DNA of 64,000 bases from NCBI RefSeq assembly GCF_028401415.2, contig NZ_CP171821.2:2046001-2110000 (forward strand), in the 5' to 3' direction. The notes under the pieces are model-generated. The model searched no databases. It was not told the DNA's origin and worked only from the letters and a program-made list of their open reading frames with translations. The number at the start of each line of letters is the position of its first letter. The stretch's first letter is position 1. The position numbers and the translations under genes are program-made. Of the stretch, positions 33,893 to 42,459 are shown one piece after another. This DNA is from Glaciecola sp028401415 (GTDB lineage Bacteria; Pseudomonadota; Gammaproteobacteria; Enterobacterales; Alteromonadaceae).

Positions 33893-33960
33893 AAGTAAAG
33901 TTCGCTTGACATATTATTAATGACAAGCTACCTTTTCTTAAAGTAAAGCTTACTTTACTT
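33893..33960 (+). promoter_or_regulatory. Promoter with palindromic operator for the membrane protein/HTH operon
   Basis: TTGACA at 33906-33911 is a good -35 element, with an imperfect -10 about 17 bp on. Downstream, AAGTAAAG (33941-33948) and its reverse complement CTTTACTT (33953-33960) form a palindrome with a 4-bp centre. A further AAGTAAAG copy lies at 33893-33900, just before the -35. The arrangement suits autorepression by the small HTH regulator encoded by the second gene. Confidence 0.6.
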
Positions 33961-33982
33961 TTAATAAACTGAGGAGTTTGAT

Positions 33983-34405
33983 ATGACTAATACGCATCCT
34001 GATGACACTGATATATCCACTCGTACCGTAAAAAACACAAAACAACTCGCGTTATGGACGGGTTTGTGGCTACTTAGCTTAGCGATTGTATCGTTTGGTC
34101 CATCTACGCTTTGGGATTATCACAAAGTCATTTCTGTATGCACGGTGATTACTAATCTCGTGATGGGATATAAAATGATTGTTGCCAATAAACAGCATCT
34201 TTTAGGCTTGGACGAGCTGCAACAGCGTATTCAACTGGAAGCTATGGCGATGTCTTTAGGTGTCAGTATGGTGTTTGGTGCAATATTCGGTCTATTGGAA
34301 CCCATCAAACTGATAAGCTTTACACCTAACCCTTCTAGTATTTTGTTCGTAATGGGAATAACGTATTTGATCATGATATTTATCACCTCACGCAGGTACG
34401 CATGA
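33983..34405 (+). CDS. Four-helix integral membrane protein, unknown function
   Basis: The 140-residue protein has four hydrophobic helices (about 23-43, 48-68, 88-106 and 118-137) and a short polar N-terminus. GAGGAG lies before the ATG at 33983. Its last codons overlap the ATG of the HTH gene (ATGA), so the two are made together. Similar membrane protein/small HTH pairs are common in bacteria and bacilli, but their function is not established. The operator in front suggests that the pair controls its own expression. Confidence 0.75.
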   Translation: MTNTHPDDTDISTRTVKNTKQLALWTGLWLLSLAIVSFGPSTLWDYHKVISVCTVITNLVMGYKMIVANKQHLLGLDELQQRIQLEAMAMSLGVSMVFGAIFGLLEPIKLISFTPNPSSILFVMGITYLIMIFITSRRYA

Positions 34406-34596
34406 AGAATCGATTTAAGGTACTTAGAGCTGAGCGAGATTGGACGCAGGCAGATTTAGCCAAAGCCCTCAATGTGTCGCGACAAACCGTCATCGCGATA
34501 GAAAAAGGGAAATACGACCCAAGCCTATCGCTCGCTTTTAAAGCCGCTCGATTATTTAATATGCGGATAGAAGATATTTTCCAAGATAGGGAATAA
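34402..34596 (+). CDS. Small XRE/Cro-type HTH regulator
   Basis: The 64-residue protein is a single Cro/CI-type helix-turn-helix: VLRAERDWTQADLAKALNVS followed by RQTVIAIEKGKYDPSLSLAF. It lacks any sensory domain. Small regulators of this kind often repress their own operon. The palindrome at 33941-33960 is the likely site. Coupling to the preceding membrane protein by a 4-bp overlap suggests that the membrane protein modulates it. Confidence 0.88.
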   Translation: MKNRFKVLRAERDWTQADLAKALNVSRQTVIAIEKGKYDPSLSLAFKAARLFNMRIEDIFQDRE

Positions 34597-34620
34597 GGCT
34601 CTGCGCACACTGACTGAAGG

Positions 34621-35478
34621 CTACAGCTTTTCTATGTGGTAGCCTTTTTCTTGCATCAATTTAAGAATGCCATCTTCACCCGCTAAATGTAGGGCGCCGA
34701 CTAACACATATTCGGTGTTTTCATCGCCAAACATCAATTCTATTTGAGGCAACCATTTATTGTTCCTATCCACCATAAGGTCTCGATAAATCTGCGGGTG
34801 CTCCTCTTTCATTTGAGTCAAACCAACGCTTGCGAGTGCTTTCATATCGCCGCTTTTCCATGCACTGTAAAGCGCGTTTATCGCTTCGTCACTTTTGGCC
34901 ATTTCTAGTAAGGTGTATTCAATTAGTTCATTTGGCGAGCCGTTGTCGAAACTATCTAAAAGCGCTATTTGAGTGTCGACGCTCTCTAGCCATGAAATGG
35001 ATTTTTGTTCTTTCAGTGCTTTTGTATGGTAAAAGGCGTCTACCCCCTCGCTACTAAAGCCTTTTGACTCAAACTCCATGATTGTAAGAGTGAGCATAGC
35101 ACCGGTTGCCGTTAAGCCGTCAATTTGTGCAATAGGAAGCCCCTTTTCGCTAAGGTGTTCGGTAAGTGCCTTGAGTGTCTCTGATGACAATTGCGAGCTT
35201 AAGGTTTGACCCTCAGGTTGCATCATCACAGGCATCAATTTCGCTTGGGTTTCTGGGCGAGCAAACGCAGCTAAATCGGTTTCAAAAACGACTTCGTCGG
35301 CTTGCTCAAACGCAATCTCATAGGCTGCCGCTAGCGGGAAGTCAGCTTCAGACAGAACATGAATAGTACCGCCAAGGTATATCCAGTCATCTCCCTTGCT
35401 TAGCTTATAAACGGCAGAGGCCTGAACACTTGCTATTACCACACTCGCAAGACAAAGGCTTAATAAAAATTTCATCAT
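34621..35478 (-). CDS. TraB/GumN-family exported protein
   Basis: The 285-residue protein has a signal peptide (1-21, cleaved after VQAS or nearby). The TraB/GumN domain carries IYLGGTIHVL near the start, DLMVDRNNKWLPQI in the last third and YVLVGALHLAGEDGIL near the end. The two GxxH motifs and the RNxxW motif are the positions shared with Tiki-type metalloproteases. Substrate and true activity of bacterial members are unknown. It follows the 420-residue membrane protein on the same strand. Confidence 0.88.
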   Translation of the reverse strand: MMKFLLSLCLASVVIASVQASAVYKLSKGDDWIYLGGTIHVLSEADFPLAAAYEIAFEQADEVVFETDLAAFARPETQAKLMPVMMQPEGQTLSSQLSSETLKALTEHLSEKGLPIAQIDGLTATGAMLTLTIMEFESKGFSSEGVDAFYHTKALKEQKSISWLESVDTQIALLDSFDNGSPNELIEYTLLEMAKSDEAINALYSAWKSGDMKALASVGLTQMKEEHPQIYRDLMVDRNNKWLPQIELMFGDENTEYVLVGALHLAGEDGILKLMQEKGYHIEKL

Positions 35479-35556
35479 AGTTTTCCTGTGAAGACTACTT
35501 TAATGGGCTTAGGTGCTGCATACTTTACCTTAGCATAACGCAGTCACGAACCCGAT

Positions 35557-36819
35557 TTATTGCGAGATGGGCAAAGCCTCAATTCTACTTTGAATAAGCT
35601 GCACGGTTTGTTGATAAATTGGGCTGTCTACGGCCTGATATTTACTAACGAAGGCTTTGGTATCAAGTCCCTCATCAAGCCCGTCTGTTTTAGGGAAGAA
35701 TATCGCTTCGTCTTGATTGTTTATTATGATTTGCTGCACTTCCCTCGCTCGATTTGGATCAACCGCAAGCGCGGCAAAGTGCGCACCGGCCATGTCAGCC
35801 GCCAAATCCCTGAAACTATATCCTGAGCCGTTTGGCCCTCTGTCCATTAATTCTTTAAACTCACCTACCGCTAGGCTAAAGCCCTGCTCCGACAATAGTT
35901 TGATAGCGGCAGAAAATATAAAATGAAGGCTTAAGTCCATTCGCGTCGATAGTGTGGGAGCTTCAGGTGCAGTGGGCATGGCTTTTATCGAAATGCCAAT
36001 GTCGCCTACCAAATGAGCAAAGCGATAGCTGCCTGTAAAAATGGCCAAAGCAAGAATGGCAGCTTCATTCTCCAATGCCGGATTACTATTTTTGCTTTGT
36101 GTTCGCGCTTCCATCATTGCAGCTCTAAGGTAGTACGACAAAGACGGTTTAGATTGCGTCGGATAGGGTAAGGCTTCCAACATACGAACGTAATGACCAA
36201 CCCGCATTCTAAATGCATATGTGCTCTCATCAGACCCAGTATCAATCCGTTTGAGTTGATCAAATAACGGAGCAGACTCAGCAAGGTCAATTGATAGTTC
36301 GTCCTTTGAAATGGTGACACTTTTTACCCATTGCTGTGCAACCGTTGCCACATCTGTTTTGGTATATTGATTCACGACAAAACTCATAAGCGGCAGCGCA
36401 ACGGCGCCGGGCAAACTGAGGTCGCCCACTTTCACTCTATTAAGCTCAATACCCGAGCCTGATGATAAATCAACTTCAACATTCAGGTAAAAGTCTGTAA
36501 AGAGATGACCAAGATAATAACTGAGTTGAAATTGCGCTGAGTCTTGGTCAAATGCGGCGTCTACATGAGCTTTGGTATGCGCACGCTGGATAAACCCTGC
36601 GAGGCTTTGTGCTTGCGCTTCGGTAACTGTAATTTGATGTGTCACATCGCGTTCACGAAATACTCCGCGCATCTGTTGCAATAAGGTATTTACAGTATCT
36701 GCTTTATTAACCTGTTCGCCTGATGCAACTGATATCTGCGGCGACAAGTCTATGACCAGTACTGGCACCAGTATGAGTAAACACAGGAGAATCCACAGTA
36801 AGTATTTAAGTGCTTTCAC
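35557..36819 (-). CDS. Hypothetical single-span membrane-anchored protein
   Basis: The 420-residue protein has one N-terminal anchor (LLWILLCLLILVPVLVI, residues 8-24), and the rest should be periplasmic. Part one is beta-rich with AHVDAAFDQDSAQFQLSYYL; part two is helical (SLSYYLRAAMMEARTQ; EAAILALAIFTGSYRFAHLVG). I do not recognise the family. It starts 37 bases after parE on the same strand, so it probably shares the parE transcript. Processing or cell-envelope function would be guesswork. Confidence 0.7.
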   Translation of the reverse strand: MKALKYLLWILLCLLILVPVLVIDLSPQISVASGEQVNKADTVNTLLQQMRGVFRERDVTHQITVTEAQAQSLAGFIQRAHTKAHVDAAFDQDSAQFQLSYYLGHLFTDFYLNVEVDLSSGSGIELNRVKVGDLSLPGAVALPLMSFVVNQYTKTDVATVAQQWVKSVTISKDELSIDLAESAPLFDQLKRIDTGSDESTYAFRMRVGHYVRMLEALPYPTQSKPSLSYYLRAAMMEARTQSKNSNPALENEAAILALAIFTGSYRFAHLVGDIGISIKAMPTAPEAPTLSTRMDLSLHFIFSAAIKLLSEQGFSLAVGEFKELMDRGPNGSGYSFRDLAADMAGAHFAALAVDPNRAREVQQIIINNQDEAIFFPKTDGLDEGLDTKAFVSKYQAVDSPIYQQTVQLIQSRIEALPISQ

Positions 36820-36856
36820 TATTACATCACAGTCAAAAGTAGCTTAGTCAACGGAC

Positions 36857-38758
36857 TTAGTTAATAAGTTCTTCAACCGCTAAATTCCCTTTATTTTCAA
36901 GCCATGCTTTTCTGTCGGGCGAGCGCTTCTTCGCGAGCAACATATCCATCAACTCAAGCATATTTTCGCCATCTTCACTGGTTAATTGCACTAATCGCCG
37001 CGTGTTTGGGTCCATTGTCGTTTCACGAAGTTGAAGCGGGTTCATTTCGCCCAAGCCCTTGAAGCGTTGAACGTTAACTTTACCCCGTTTTTTCTCGGCT
37101 TCGATGCGATCCAAAATGCCTTGTTTTTCAGATTCATCAAGGGCATAAAAGACTTCTTTACCCACATCAATTCTGAATAATGGCGGCATGGCAACATATA
37201 CATGCCCTTCGTCGACCAGCGTTCTGAAGTGTTTTACAAATAGGGCGCAAAGCAAGGTAGCAATATGAAGGCCGTCGGAATCAGCATCGGCCAAAATACA
37301 GATTTTCCCATATCGCAGTCCGCTCAAATCACTTGAATCGGGATCAATGCCCAACGCAACAGATATATCATGAATTTCTTGAGATGCGAGTACTTGGGAA
37401 GAATCCACCTCCCAGCTGTTTAAGATTTTTCCACGAAGCGGCATTATCGCTTGAAATTCTCTATCGCGTGCTTGTTTTGCCGAGCCGCCAGCTGAATCGC
37501 CCTCAACCAAAAACAGTTCAGAGCGGTCATTATCTTGCGTTGAGCAGTCCGTTAGCTTGCCAGGTAAAGCGGGCCCTTGCGTCACTTTTTTGCGGGCAAC
37601 TTTTTTGCTCGCTTTAAGGCGTTTTTGGGCATTATTTATGCACATTTCCGCTAACACTTCAGCAAGGTCAGTATGCTGATTCAGCCAAAGGCTAAACGAA
37701 TCTTTTACCACGCCAGATACAAAAGCTGAGGCTTGACGTGACGACAATCGTTCTTTGGTTTGCCCGGCAAATTGAGGGTCGTGCATTTTGGTTGATAATA
37801 TGTAGCAACAGCGATCCCATATATCGTCTGCGGTGATTTTGATGCCTCGAGGGATTAAGTTTCTAAATTCACAAAACTCTCGCATCGCATCAAGCAAGCC
37901 TTGACGCAAACCGTTCACGTGTGTCCCGCCTTGCGCGGTCGGAATAAGATTTACGTAGCTTTCGGTGGTCATTTCACCGCCTTCGCTTAACCACATTACC
38001 GCCCAATCTGCCGCTTCTCCATTGCCTGCAAACTGGCCCACAAATGGTGAGTCGTCTGGCACTGTTTCGTAATCCTTGACCGCTTGATATAAATAGTCTC
38101 GAAGACCATCTTCATAAAACCACTCTTGAGATTCTTTACTGATTTTGTTGTCGAAACGAATGCGTAAACCTGGGCACAGCACGGCTTTTGCTCTTAGTAC
38201 GTGCAAAAGCTTGCTGACTGAAAATTTAGACGAGTCAAAGTAGCTTGGATCTGGCCAGAAATGCACGCGCGTGCCGGTGTTGCGCTTGCCGCAGCTGTCT
38301 ATTACCTGAAGCTCTTCAAGTTTATCACCGTTGGCAAATACTATTTGATGCACTTGCCCTGAACGCCGAATAGTCACCTCAACTCGCGTCGACAAGGCAT
38401 TCACTACTGAGATACCTACACCGTGCAAACCACCCGAGAACTCATAGTTTTTATTAGAGAACTTACCGCCTGCGTGCAGTTTGGTCATAATCAGCTCAAC
38501 GCCCGACATTTTCTCTTCCGGGTGAATGTCCACCGGCATGCCTCGGCCGTCGTCTATGACTTCTAGGGATTGGTCTTCATGCAGAATCACTTTGATTGTG
38601 CTAGCGTGCCCTGCAAGCGCCTCATCCACACTGTTGTCGATAACTTCTTGGCTTAGGTGATTTGGGCGCGTGGTGTCGGTATACATCCCCGGTCGTCGTT
38701 TAACCGGCTCTAGGCCATTGAGGACTTCAATGGCATCTGAATTATATTGATTGCTCAT
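36857..38758 (-). CDS. parE: DNA topoisomerase IV subunit B
   Basis: ParE is the ATPase half of topoisomerase IV, which unlinks replicated chromosomes. The 633-residue length matches E. coli ParE (630). It shows the GHKL ATPase fold (EVIDNSVDEAL, DDGRGMPVDIHPEEK, GGLHGVGISVVNALS), the transducer domain and the TOPRIM domain (LVEGDSAGGSAKQARDREFQ, then ADADSDGLHIATLL with the metal-binding acids). It ends the nudF-yqiB-yqiA-parE block. parC is not in the window. A 158-bp palindromic element separates it from yqiA. Confidence 0.96.
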   Translation of the reverse strand: MSNQYNSDAIEVLNGLEPVKRRPGMYTDTTRPNHLSQEVIDNSVDEALAGHASTIKVILHEDQSLEVIDDGRGMPVDIHPEEKMSGVELIMTKLHAGGKFSNKNYEFSGGLHGVGISVVNALSTRVEVTIRRSGQVHQIVFANGDKLEELQVIDSCGKRNTGTRVHFWPDPSYFDSSKFSVSKLLHVLRAKAVLCPGLRIRFDNKISKESQEWFYEDGLRDYLYQAVKDYETVPDDSPFVGQFAGNGEAADWAVMWLSEGGEMTTESYVNLIPTAQGGTHVNGLRQGLLDAMREFCEFRNLIPRGIKITADDIWDRCCYILSTKMHDPQFAGQTKERLSSRQASAFVSGVVKDSFSLWLNQHTDLAEVLAEMCINNAQKRLKASKKVARKKVTQGPALPGKLTDCSTQDNDRSELFLVEGDSAGGSAKQARDREFQAIMPLRGKILNSWEVDSSQVLASQEIHDISVALGIDPDSSDLSGLRYGKICILADADSDGLHIATLLCALFVKHFRTLVDEGHVYVAMPPLFRIDVGKEVFYALDESEKQGILDRIEAEKKRGKVNVQRFKGLGEMNPLQLRETTMDPNTRRLVQLTSEDGENMLELMDMLLAKKRSPDRKAWLENKGNLAVEELIN

Positions 38759-38952
38759 GTAATAGCGCTTCGCTTCTCAGTTATTTTTATTACCTAACAA
38801 GTGGCCTAACAAATGACCTAACAGAATCGGACTGCGTGCTTTTAATTCGTGGTTTTTAATCGCCTTAACTTTATCGGTATAGTGCCGCGCTATCAAGGCA
38901 TATCTGTGCATACACTTAATAAGTGTTACGACATGCTGTTGTGTGAGCTAAG

Positions 38953-39110
38953 TTTAATTCGAAAAGATGGTTAATTACTCTGGGGAGGGGGTGCTCGCGA
39001 GAAAACCGCTGTGAACCCGTCCTTGGGCGCTCAGCGAAATCATCCATGATTTCGATGTTTTCTCGCGAGCACCCCCTCCCCAGAGTAATTAACCATCTTT
39101 TCGAATTAAA
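38953..39110. repeat. Perfect palindrome with 54-bp arms between yqiA and parE
   Basis: Left arm 38953-39006 and right arm 39057-39110 are exact reverse complements over 54 bases, starting TTTAATTCGAAAAGATGG and containing CTCTGGGGAGGGGGTGCTCG. The 50-bp centre contains another hairpin (CGAAATCAT/ATGATTTCG). No coding potential was seen. It ends four bases after the yqiA stop. It may be a MITE-type insertion or an extragenic palindrome that attenuates transcription toward parE. No clean target duplication is evident. Confidence 0.85.
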
Positions 39111-39114
39111 AGCC

Positions 39115-39711
39115 TCACTGCGTCGTCAACAGCCACCGAAAAATACTGGGCAAATGTGACTGAAAATCCACAAAACTATGATCCCCCCCTTCTTCTAAAC
39201 AAATATCTGCTCCCGCATATTTTTTCAGCGCTTGACGGTAATCGAGGGTTTCATCGCCTGTTTGTAAGAGAACTTTGTACGCCGCATGATTCGATATGCT
39301 TGGCACATCGTATTGGTGAAGCTTGTCAATGCTCGATGGTGTGACAAAAAATCGCTCTTGAGAATAGGGGTTAATATGCGCGCCTGTGTAATCCGTCAAT
39401 AATTCATAAGGCTTCACGGCAGGATTAACGATCACAGCTTTTGCATCACTCACATCAGAATATTTGTCGACAAAATAAGTAGACAAAAACCCTCCCATGG
39501 AACTACCAATAAATCGAAGCGGGTCACGCCTATATGGCAATGAAGCAACAAGTGCTTCTATCGTGTGCACCGCTTTGTCAATATTCCCTGAAAGCTGAGG
39601 CGTATGAACCGACAAAGCGGGGAAATGCTTTCTACAGTATGCGAGAGTGAGTTGTGCTTTTTCTGACTGGGGTGAGCTTAAAAAGCCATGAAGATAAATT
39701 AGATGCTGCAT
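39115..39711 (-). CDS. yqiA: YqiA-like alpha/beta hydrolase (esterase)
   Basis: The 198-residue protein has the small YqiA fold: IYLHGFLSSPQSEKAQL, nucleophile Ser in FIGSSMGGFLSTYF, Asp in LLQTGDETLDY and His in EGGDHSFVDF. YqiA-type enzymes show esterase activity on small acyl esters in vitro; the physiological substrate is unknown. It lies in the conserved block with yqiB upstream and parE downstream. E. coli has cpdA between yqiB and yqiA; here only 22 bp separate them. Confidence 0.9.
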   Translation of the reverse strand: MQHLIYLHGFLSSPQSEKAQLTLAYCRKHFPALSVHTPQLSGNIDKAVHTIEALVASLPYRRDPLRFIGSSMGGFLSTYFVDKYSDVSDAKAVIVNPAVKPYELLTDYTGAHINPYSQERFFVTPSSIDKLHQYDVPSISNHAAYKVLLQTGDETLDYRQALKKYAGADICLEEGGDHSFVDFQSHLPSIFRWLLTTQ

Positions 39712-39734
39712 TGATGATTTATGTTCAACCTAGA

Positions 39735-40163
39735 CTAAGATGATTGGGTAGACGCGACTCGCTGGGTAAGACAAAAATGAAGCCATTCGGCTAAGAACAC
39801 ATTCACCAAGAACTTTTCATTTCGCTGATGCATATTTAAATTCGGATACTCATACACGGGTTGAAGTTGCGCAGTGCGTTGAGTTTCCATCACTTCTGCC
39901 ACTTTTGCGTCATGATACAGACGCACGACCATGCTTGGGCGCAAAAACTTTGGCGTGCTCATATCTATTTGCGACATGTTTAATGTGCTGGTGTAACGGG
40001 TCGATTCGAGTATTTGAATTTTATATTTTAATCGGTCCGATATACTAAACTCATAGCTTAAGTCTTCGCTATCACAGTCAGGAAGGAGCTTTAACATGCA
40101 CACGTAGTTGTTCTCACAAGTTGCGAGAATGCTTGGTAAGTGCGGGACGTAACGTCGTTTCAA
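39735..40163 (-). CDS. yqiB: DUF1249-family protein YqiB
   Basis: The 142-residue protein begins MKRRYVPHLPSILATCENNY when started at TTG 40163, which matches the start of E. coli YqiB; GGAG lies about nine bases before it. Family motifs are ILESTRYTSTLNMSQ, PSMVVRLYHDAKVAEV and YEYPNLNMHQRNEKFLVN. No biochemical function is known. It sits between nudF and yqiA as in other gammaproteobacteria. A longer frame from 40250 overlaps nudF and is less likely. Confidence 0.88.
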   Translation of the reverse strand: MKRRYVPHLPSILATCENNYVCMLKLLPDCDSEDLSYEFSISDRLKYKIQILESTRYTSTLNMSQIDMSTPKFLRPSMVVRLYHDAKVAEVMETQRTAQLQPVYEYPNLNMHQRNEKFLVNVFLAEWLHFCLTQRVASTQSS

Positions 40164-40195
40164 ACGAAAACTCCAAAATCCTGTGTTTAATATTG

Positions 40196-40813
40196 TTAAG
40201 CTTGGCTTTGCCAGTGTTCCAGCAAACCAGCTTTGTTCAAAAAAAACCATTGTAAAGCAATTATGGCGGCGGCATTGTCGATTTTACCTTCATCTAACCA
40301 ATGTTTTGCCTGATTTTCACTCACCCGAAGCACTTTTATATCTTCAGATTCGTTATCTAAACCATGCACGCCTTGTGCCGTTGTTGCATCAACCTCAGCC
40401 ATATATATATGTAAACGTTCAGTAGTACCGCCTGGACTAGATAGGTAGGTTAAGGCTTTATGAATGTTGTAAAGTTCAACACCCGCTTCTTCTACCGCTT
40501 CCCGATAACAAACCTCAACTTCTTGTTCATCTGGCTCTATAATGCCCGCAATCACTTCAATCATCCATGGATCATCGCTTGTTTCAATGGCAGGATAGCG
40601 AAACTGCTCTATCAGCACAAATTCCCTAGTACGAATATCGTAAGGCAAAACTGCCACAGCGTGACCTCGCTCAAACACTTCTCTTTGCACTATATCAGTG
40701 TAGCTACCGTCATATTTTTTATGTTTAAAGTGATATCGAAACATTTTAAAAAAACCTGAAAACAGCGGTTCTTTTTCTATCAAAGTGACGTCGTTTTTCG
40801 AAAATTCAGACAT
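40196..40813 (-). CDS. nudF: ADP-ribose pyrophosphatase (Nudix hydrolase) NudF
   Basis: The 205-residue protein hydrolyses ADP-ribose to AMP and ribose-5-phosphate. A perfect Nudix box GIIEPDEQEVEVCYREAVEE continues to AGVEL. The region before it, VAVLPYDIRTREFVLIEQFRY, is NudF-typical, and SSPGGTTERLHIYMAEV follows. I use the ATG at 40813; an upstream TTG (40849) would add 12 residues. It is the first gene of the block ending in parE and diverges from tolC, as in E. coli. Confidence 0.93.
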   Translation of the reverse strand: MSEFSKNDVTLIEKEPLFSGFFKMFRYHFKHKKYDGSYTDIVQREVFERGHAVAVLPYDIRTREFVLIEQFRYPAIETSDDPWMIEVIAGIIEPDEQEVEVCYREAVEEAGVELYNIHKALTYLSSPGGTTERLHIYMAEVDATTAQGVHGLDNESEDIKVLRVSENQAKHWLDEGKIDNAAAIIALQWFFLNKAGLLEHWQSQA

Positions 40814-40999
40814 TAAGGCAAGATCCTTATATATTCTTGTTCGTTTCAATTCTACATTTGAGATAACAGAAACTTAATCTGTTTATTCATAACATTCTGT
40901 TACACTTAAGGAATAATTATTACAAGCATTTGATATAACGAGTGACTTTCCTACACTACACTTATCAAACATAAATCAACAACACAAAAATTAGGGCAC

Positions 41000-42397
41000 A
41001 TGCCAATGAAAAAAACATGTTTAACACTTGCCATGGGCTTATGTCTGTCAGTGAATGCGTTTGCTGACGACTTGATGACTGTTTATCAGCTTGCAAAAGA
41101 TAATGATCCTCTTATCAACCGCGCAGTGGCTGAGAAAGATAGAGCGTACGCAGGAGTCGACCTAAGCCGGGCAAATCTATTACCACAAATAAGTGGTAGC
41201 GTGAGCTATTCGGATACCTCCAGTGATATAGAGTTCGAACAATTTGTTGGCGAAGGACAAACCGTTACCATTTCTGGTGAACGTGAATCCAATGATTTTA
41301 CTTACGGCATAGACTTAACGATGTCTATTTACGACCATGCGAATTGGGTGGGACTGAATCGAGCAGAATTAATTGCTCAGCAAAGCGATGCAACGCTTGC
41401 CGCCACCTTGCAAGAATTGATGAGCCGTACGGTCAATGCGTACCTTGCCATTTTACGAGAGCAAGACAACGTAGAATTTGTAAAGGCGGAGCTTGCTGCA
41501 ATTGAAAGGCAATTAGAGCAAACCAAGCAGCGTTTTGAAGTGGGCTTAACCGCTATTACAGACGTGCATGAGGCTCAAGCAAACTTTGATAACACTGTCG
41601 CTCGACAAATTCGCGCTGAAAACCAATTGGAGCTTCGCCTGGAAGAGCTTCGAGAAATTACGGGCAAATATCATAATCAAGTATTTATTCTCGACACAGA
41701 TAAATTCGCACCGACCAAACCAGAACCAGAGAATGTTACCGATTGGCTAAGCTTAGCTGAAGAAATGAATCTAACTCTGCTTGCTCAACGGTTCGCTAAA
41801 GACATCGCTAAAGAAGATATCGACATTGCCCAAGCTGGCCGTTATCCCACGCTTGGTCTTCGCGGTAATTACGATATCGGAAACTCAGATACCACCACCA
41901 CCATTAATGGCGGAGATGCGCCTGTTATAGATGACCCAGGCCCACTCGATAGCCAAAGCATCGCGTTAAACTTGAATGTGCCAATCTACTTGGGTGGTTC
42001 AGTGGGCGCGCGCGCCGAACAGGCTCGAGCGAGTTATGTAGTTGCTAGCGAAAATTTAGAGCTTACATATCGCCAAACGGTCAGAACGGTTCGCAGCTCA
42101 TACAATGATGTGCGAGCGTCAATTTCAACCATTCGCGCGCTTGAACAATCGGTTATCAGCGCAGAAAGCGCACTTCAAGCGACTGAGGCAGGCTTTGACG
42201 TGGGTACTCGTACTATTGTTGACGTGCTCGACAGCACACGAAACCTTTTTGATGCTCGACGTAACTTAGCCGACGCGCGTTACGTGTTTATCGCATCAAT
42301 CGTGGCATTAAAACGCGCTGCAGGCACTTTGTCAGAGGAAGATTTGACTGCGGTGAATCGAGCGCTTAAGCCACAACTACCTGCGTCGCAATCATAA
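41000..42397 (+). CDS. tolC: TolC-family outer-membrane channel
   Basis: TolC forms the trimeric exit duct of tripartite efflux pumps and type I secretion. The 465-residue protein has a signal peptide (cleaved near NAFA-DDL), two structural repeats each with long coiled-coil helices (about residues 30-220 and 235-440) and beta strands of the barrel (GSVSYSDTSSD, TYGIDLTMSIYD; LGLRGNYDIGNS, IALNLNVPIYLGGSVGAR). ATG at 41000 or 41006 are both possible. Position divergent from nudF supports identity. A strong terminator follows. Confidence 0.95.
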   Translation: MPMKKTCLTLAMGLCLSVNAFADDLMTVYQLAKDNDPLINRAVAEKDRAYAGVDLSRANLLPQISGSVSYSDTSSDIEFEQFVGEGQTVTISGERESNDFTYGIDLTMSIYDHANWVGLNRAELIAQQSDATLAATLQELMSRTVNAYLAILREQDNVEFVKAELAAIERQLEQTKQRFEVGLTAITDVHEAQANFDNTVARQIRAENQLELRLEELREITGKYHNQVFILDTDKFAPTKPEPENVTDWLSLAEEMNLTLLAQRFAKDIAKEDIDIAQAGRYPTLGLRGNYDIGNSDTTTTINGGDAPVIDDPGPLDSQSIALNLNVPIYLGGSVGARAEQARASYVVASENLELTYRQTVRTVRSSYNDVRASISTIRALEQSVISAESALQATEAGFDVGTRTIVDVLDSTRNLFDARRNLADARYVFIASIVALKRAAGTLSEEDLTAVNRALKPQLPASQS

Positions 42398-42416
42398 TTG
42401 CAAGTGATATCTAATA

Positions 42417-42446
42417 AGGCGAGTTTTCAAAACTCGCCTTTTTTTA
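42417..42446 (+). terminator. Rho-independent terminator after tolC
   Basis: A 9-bp stem GGCGAGTTT/AAACTCGCC with TCA loop is followed by seven T. It lies 20 bases after the tolC stop, between tolC and the convergent channel gene. On the minus strand there is only a short T run, so it acts mainly for tolC. Confidence 0.93.
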
Positions 42447-42459
42447 TTGGCAACAACAC

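Noticed and set aside
38953..39110. Rho-independent terminator after yqiA
   Set aside because: The hairpin is far too long, lacks a clean T run directly after the stem, and the genes on either side belong to one block; it is treated as a repeat.
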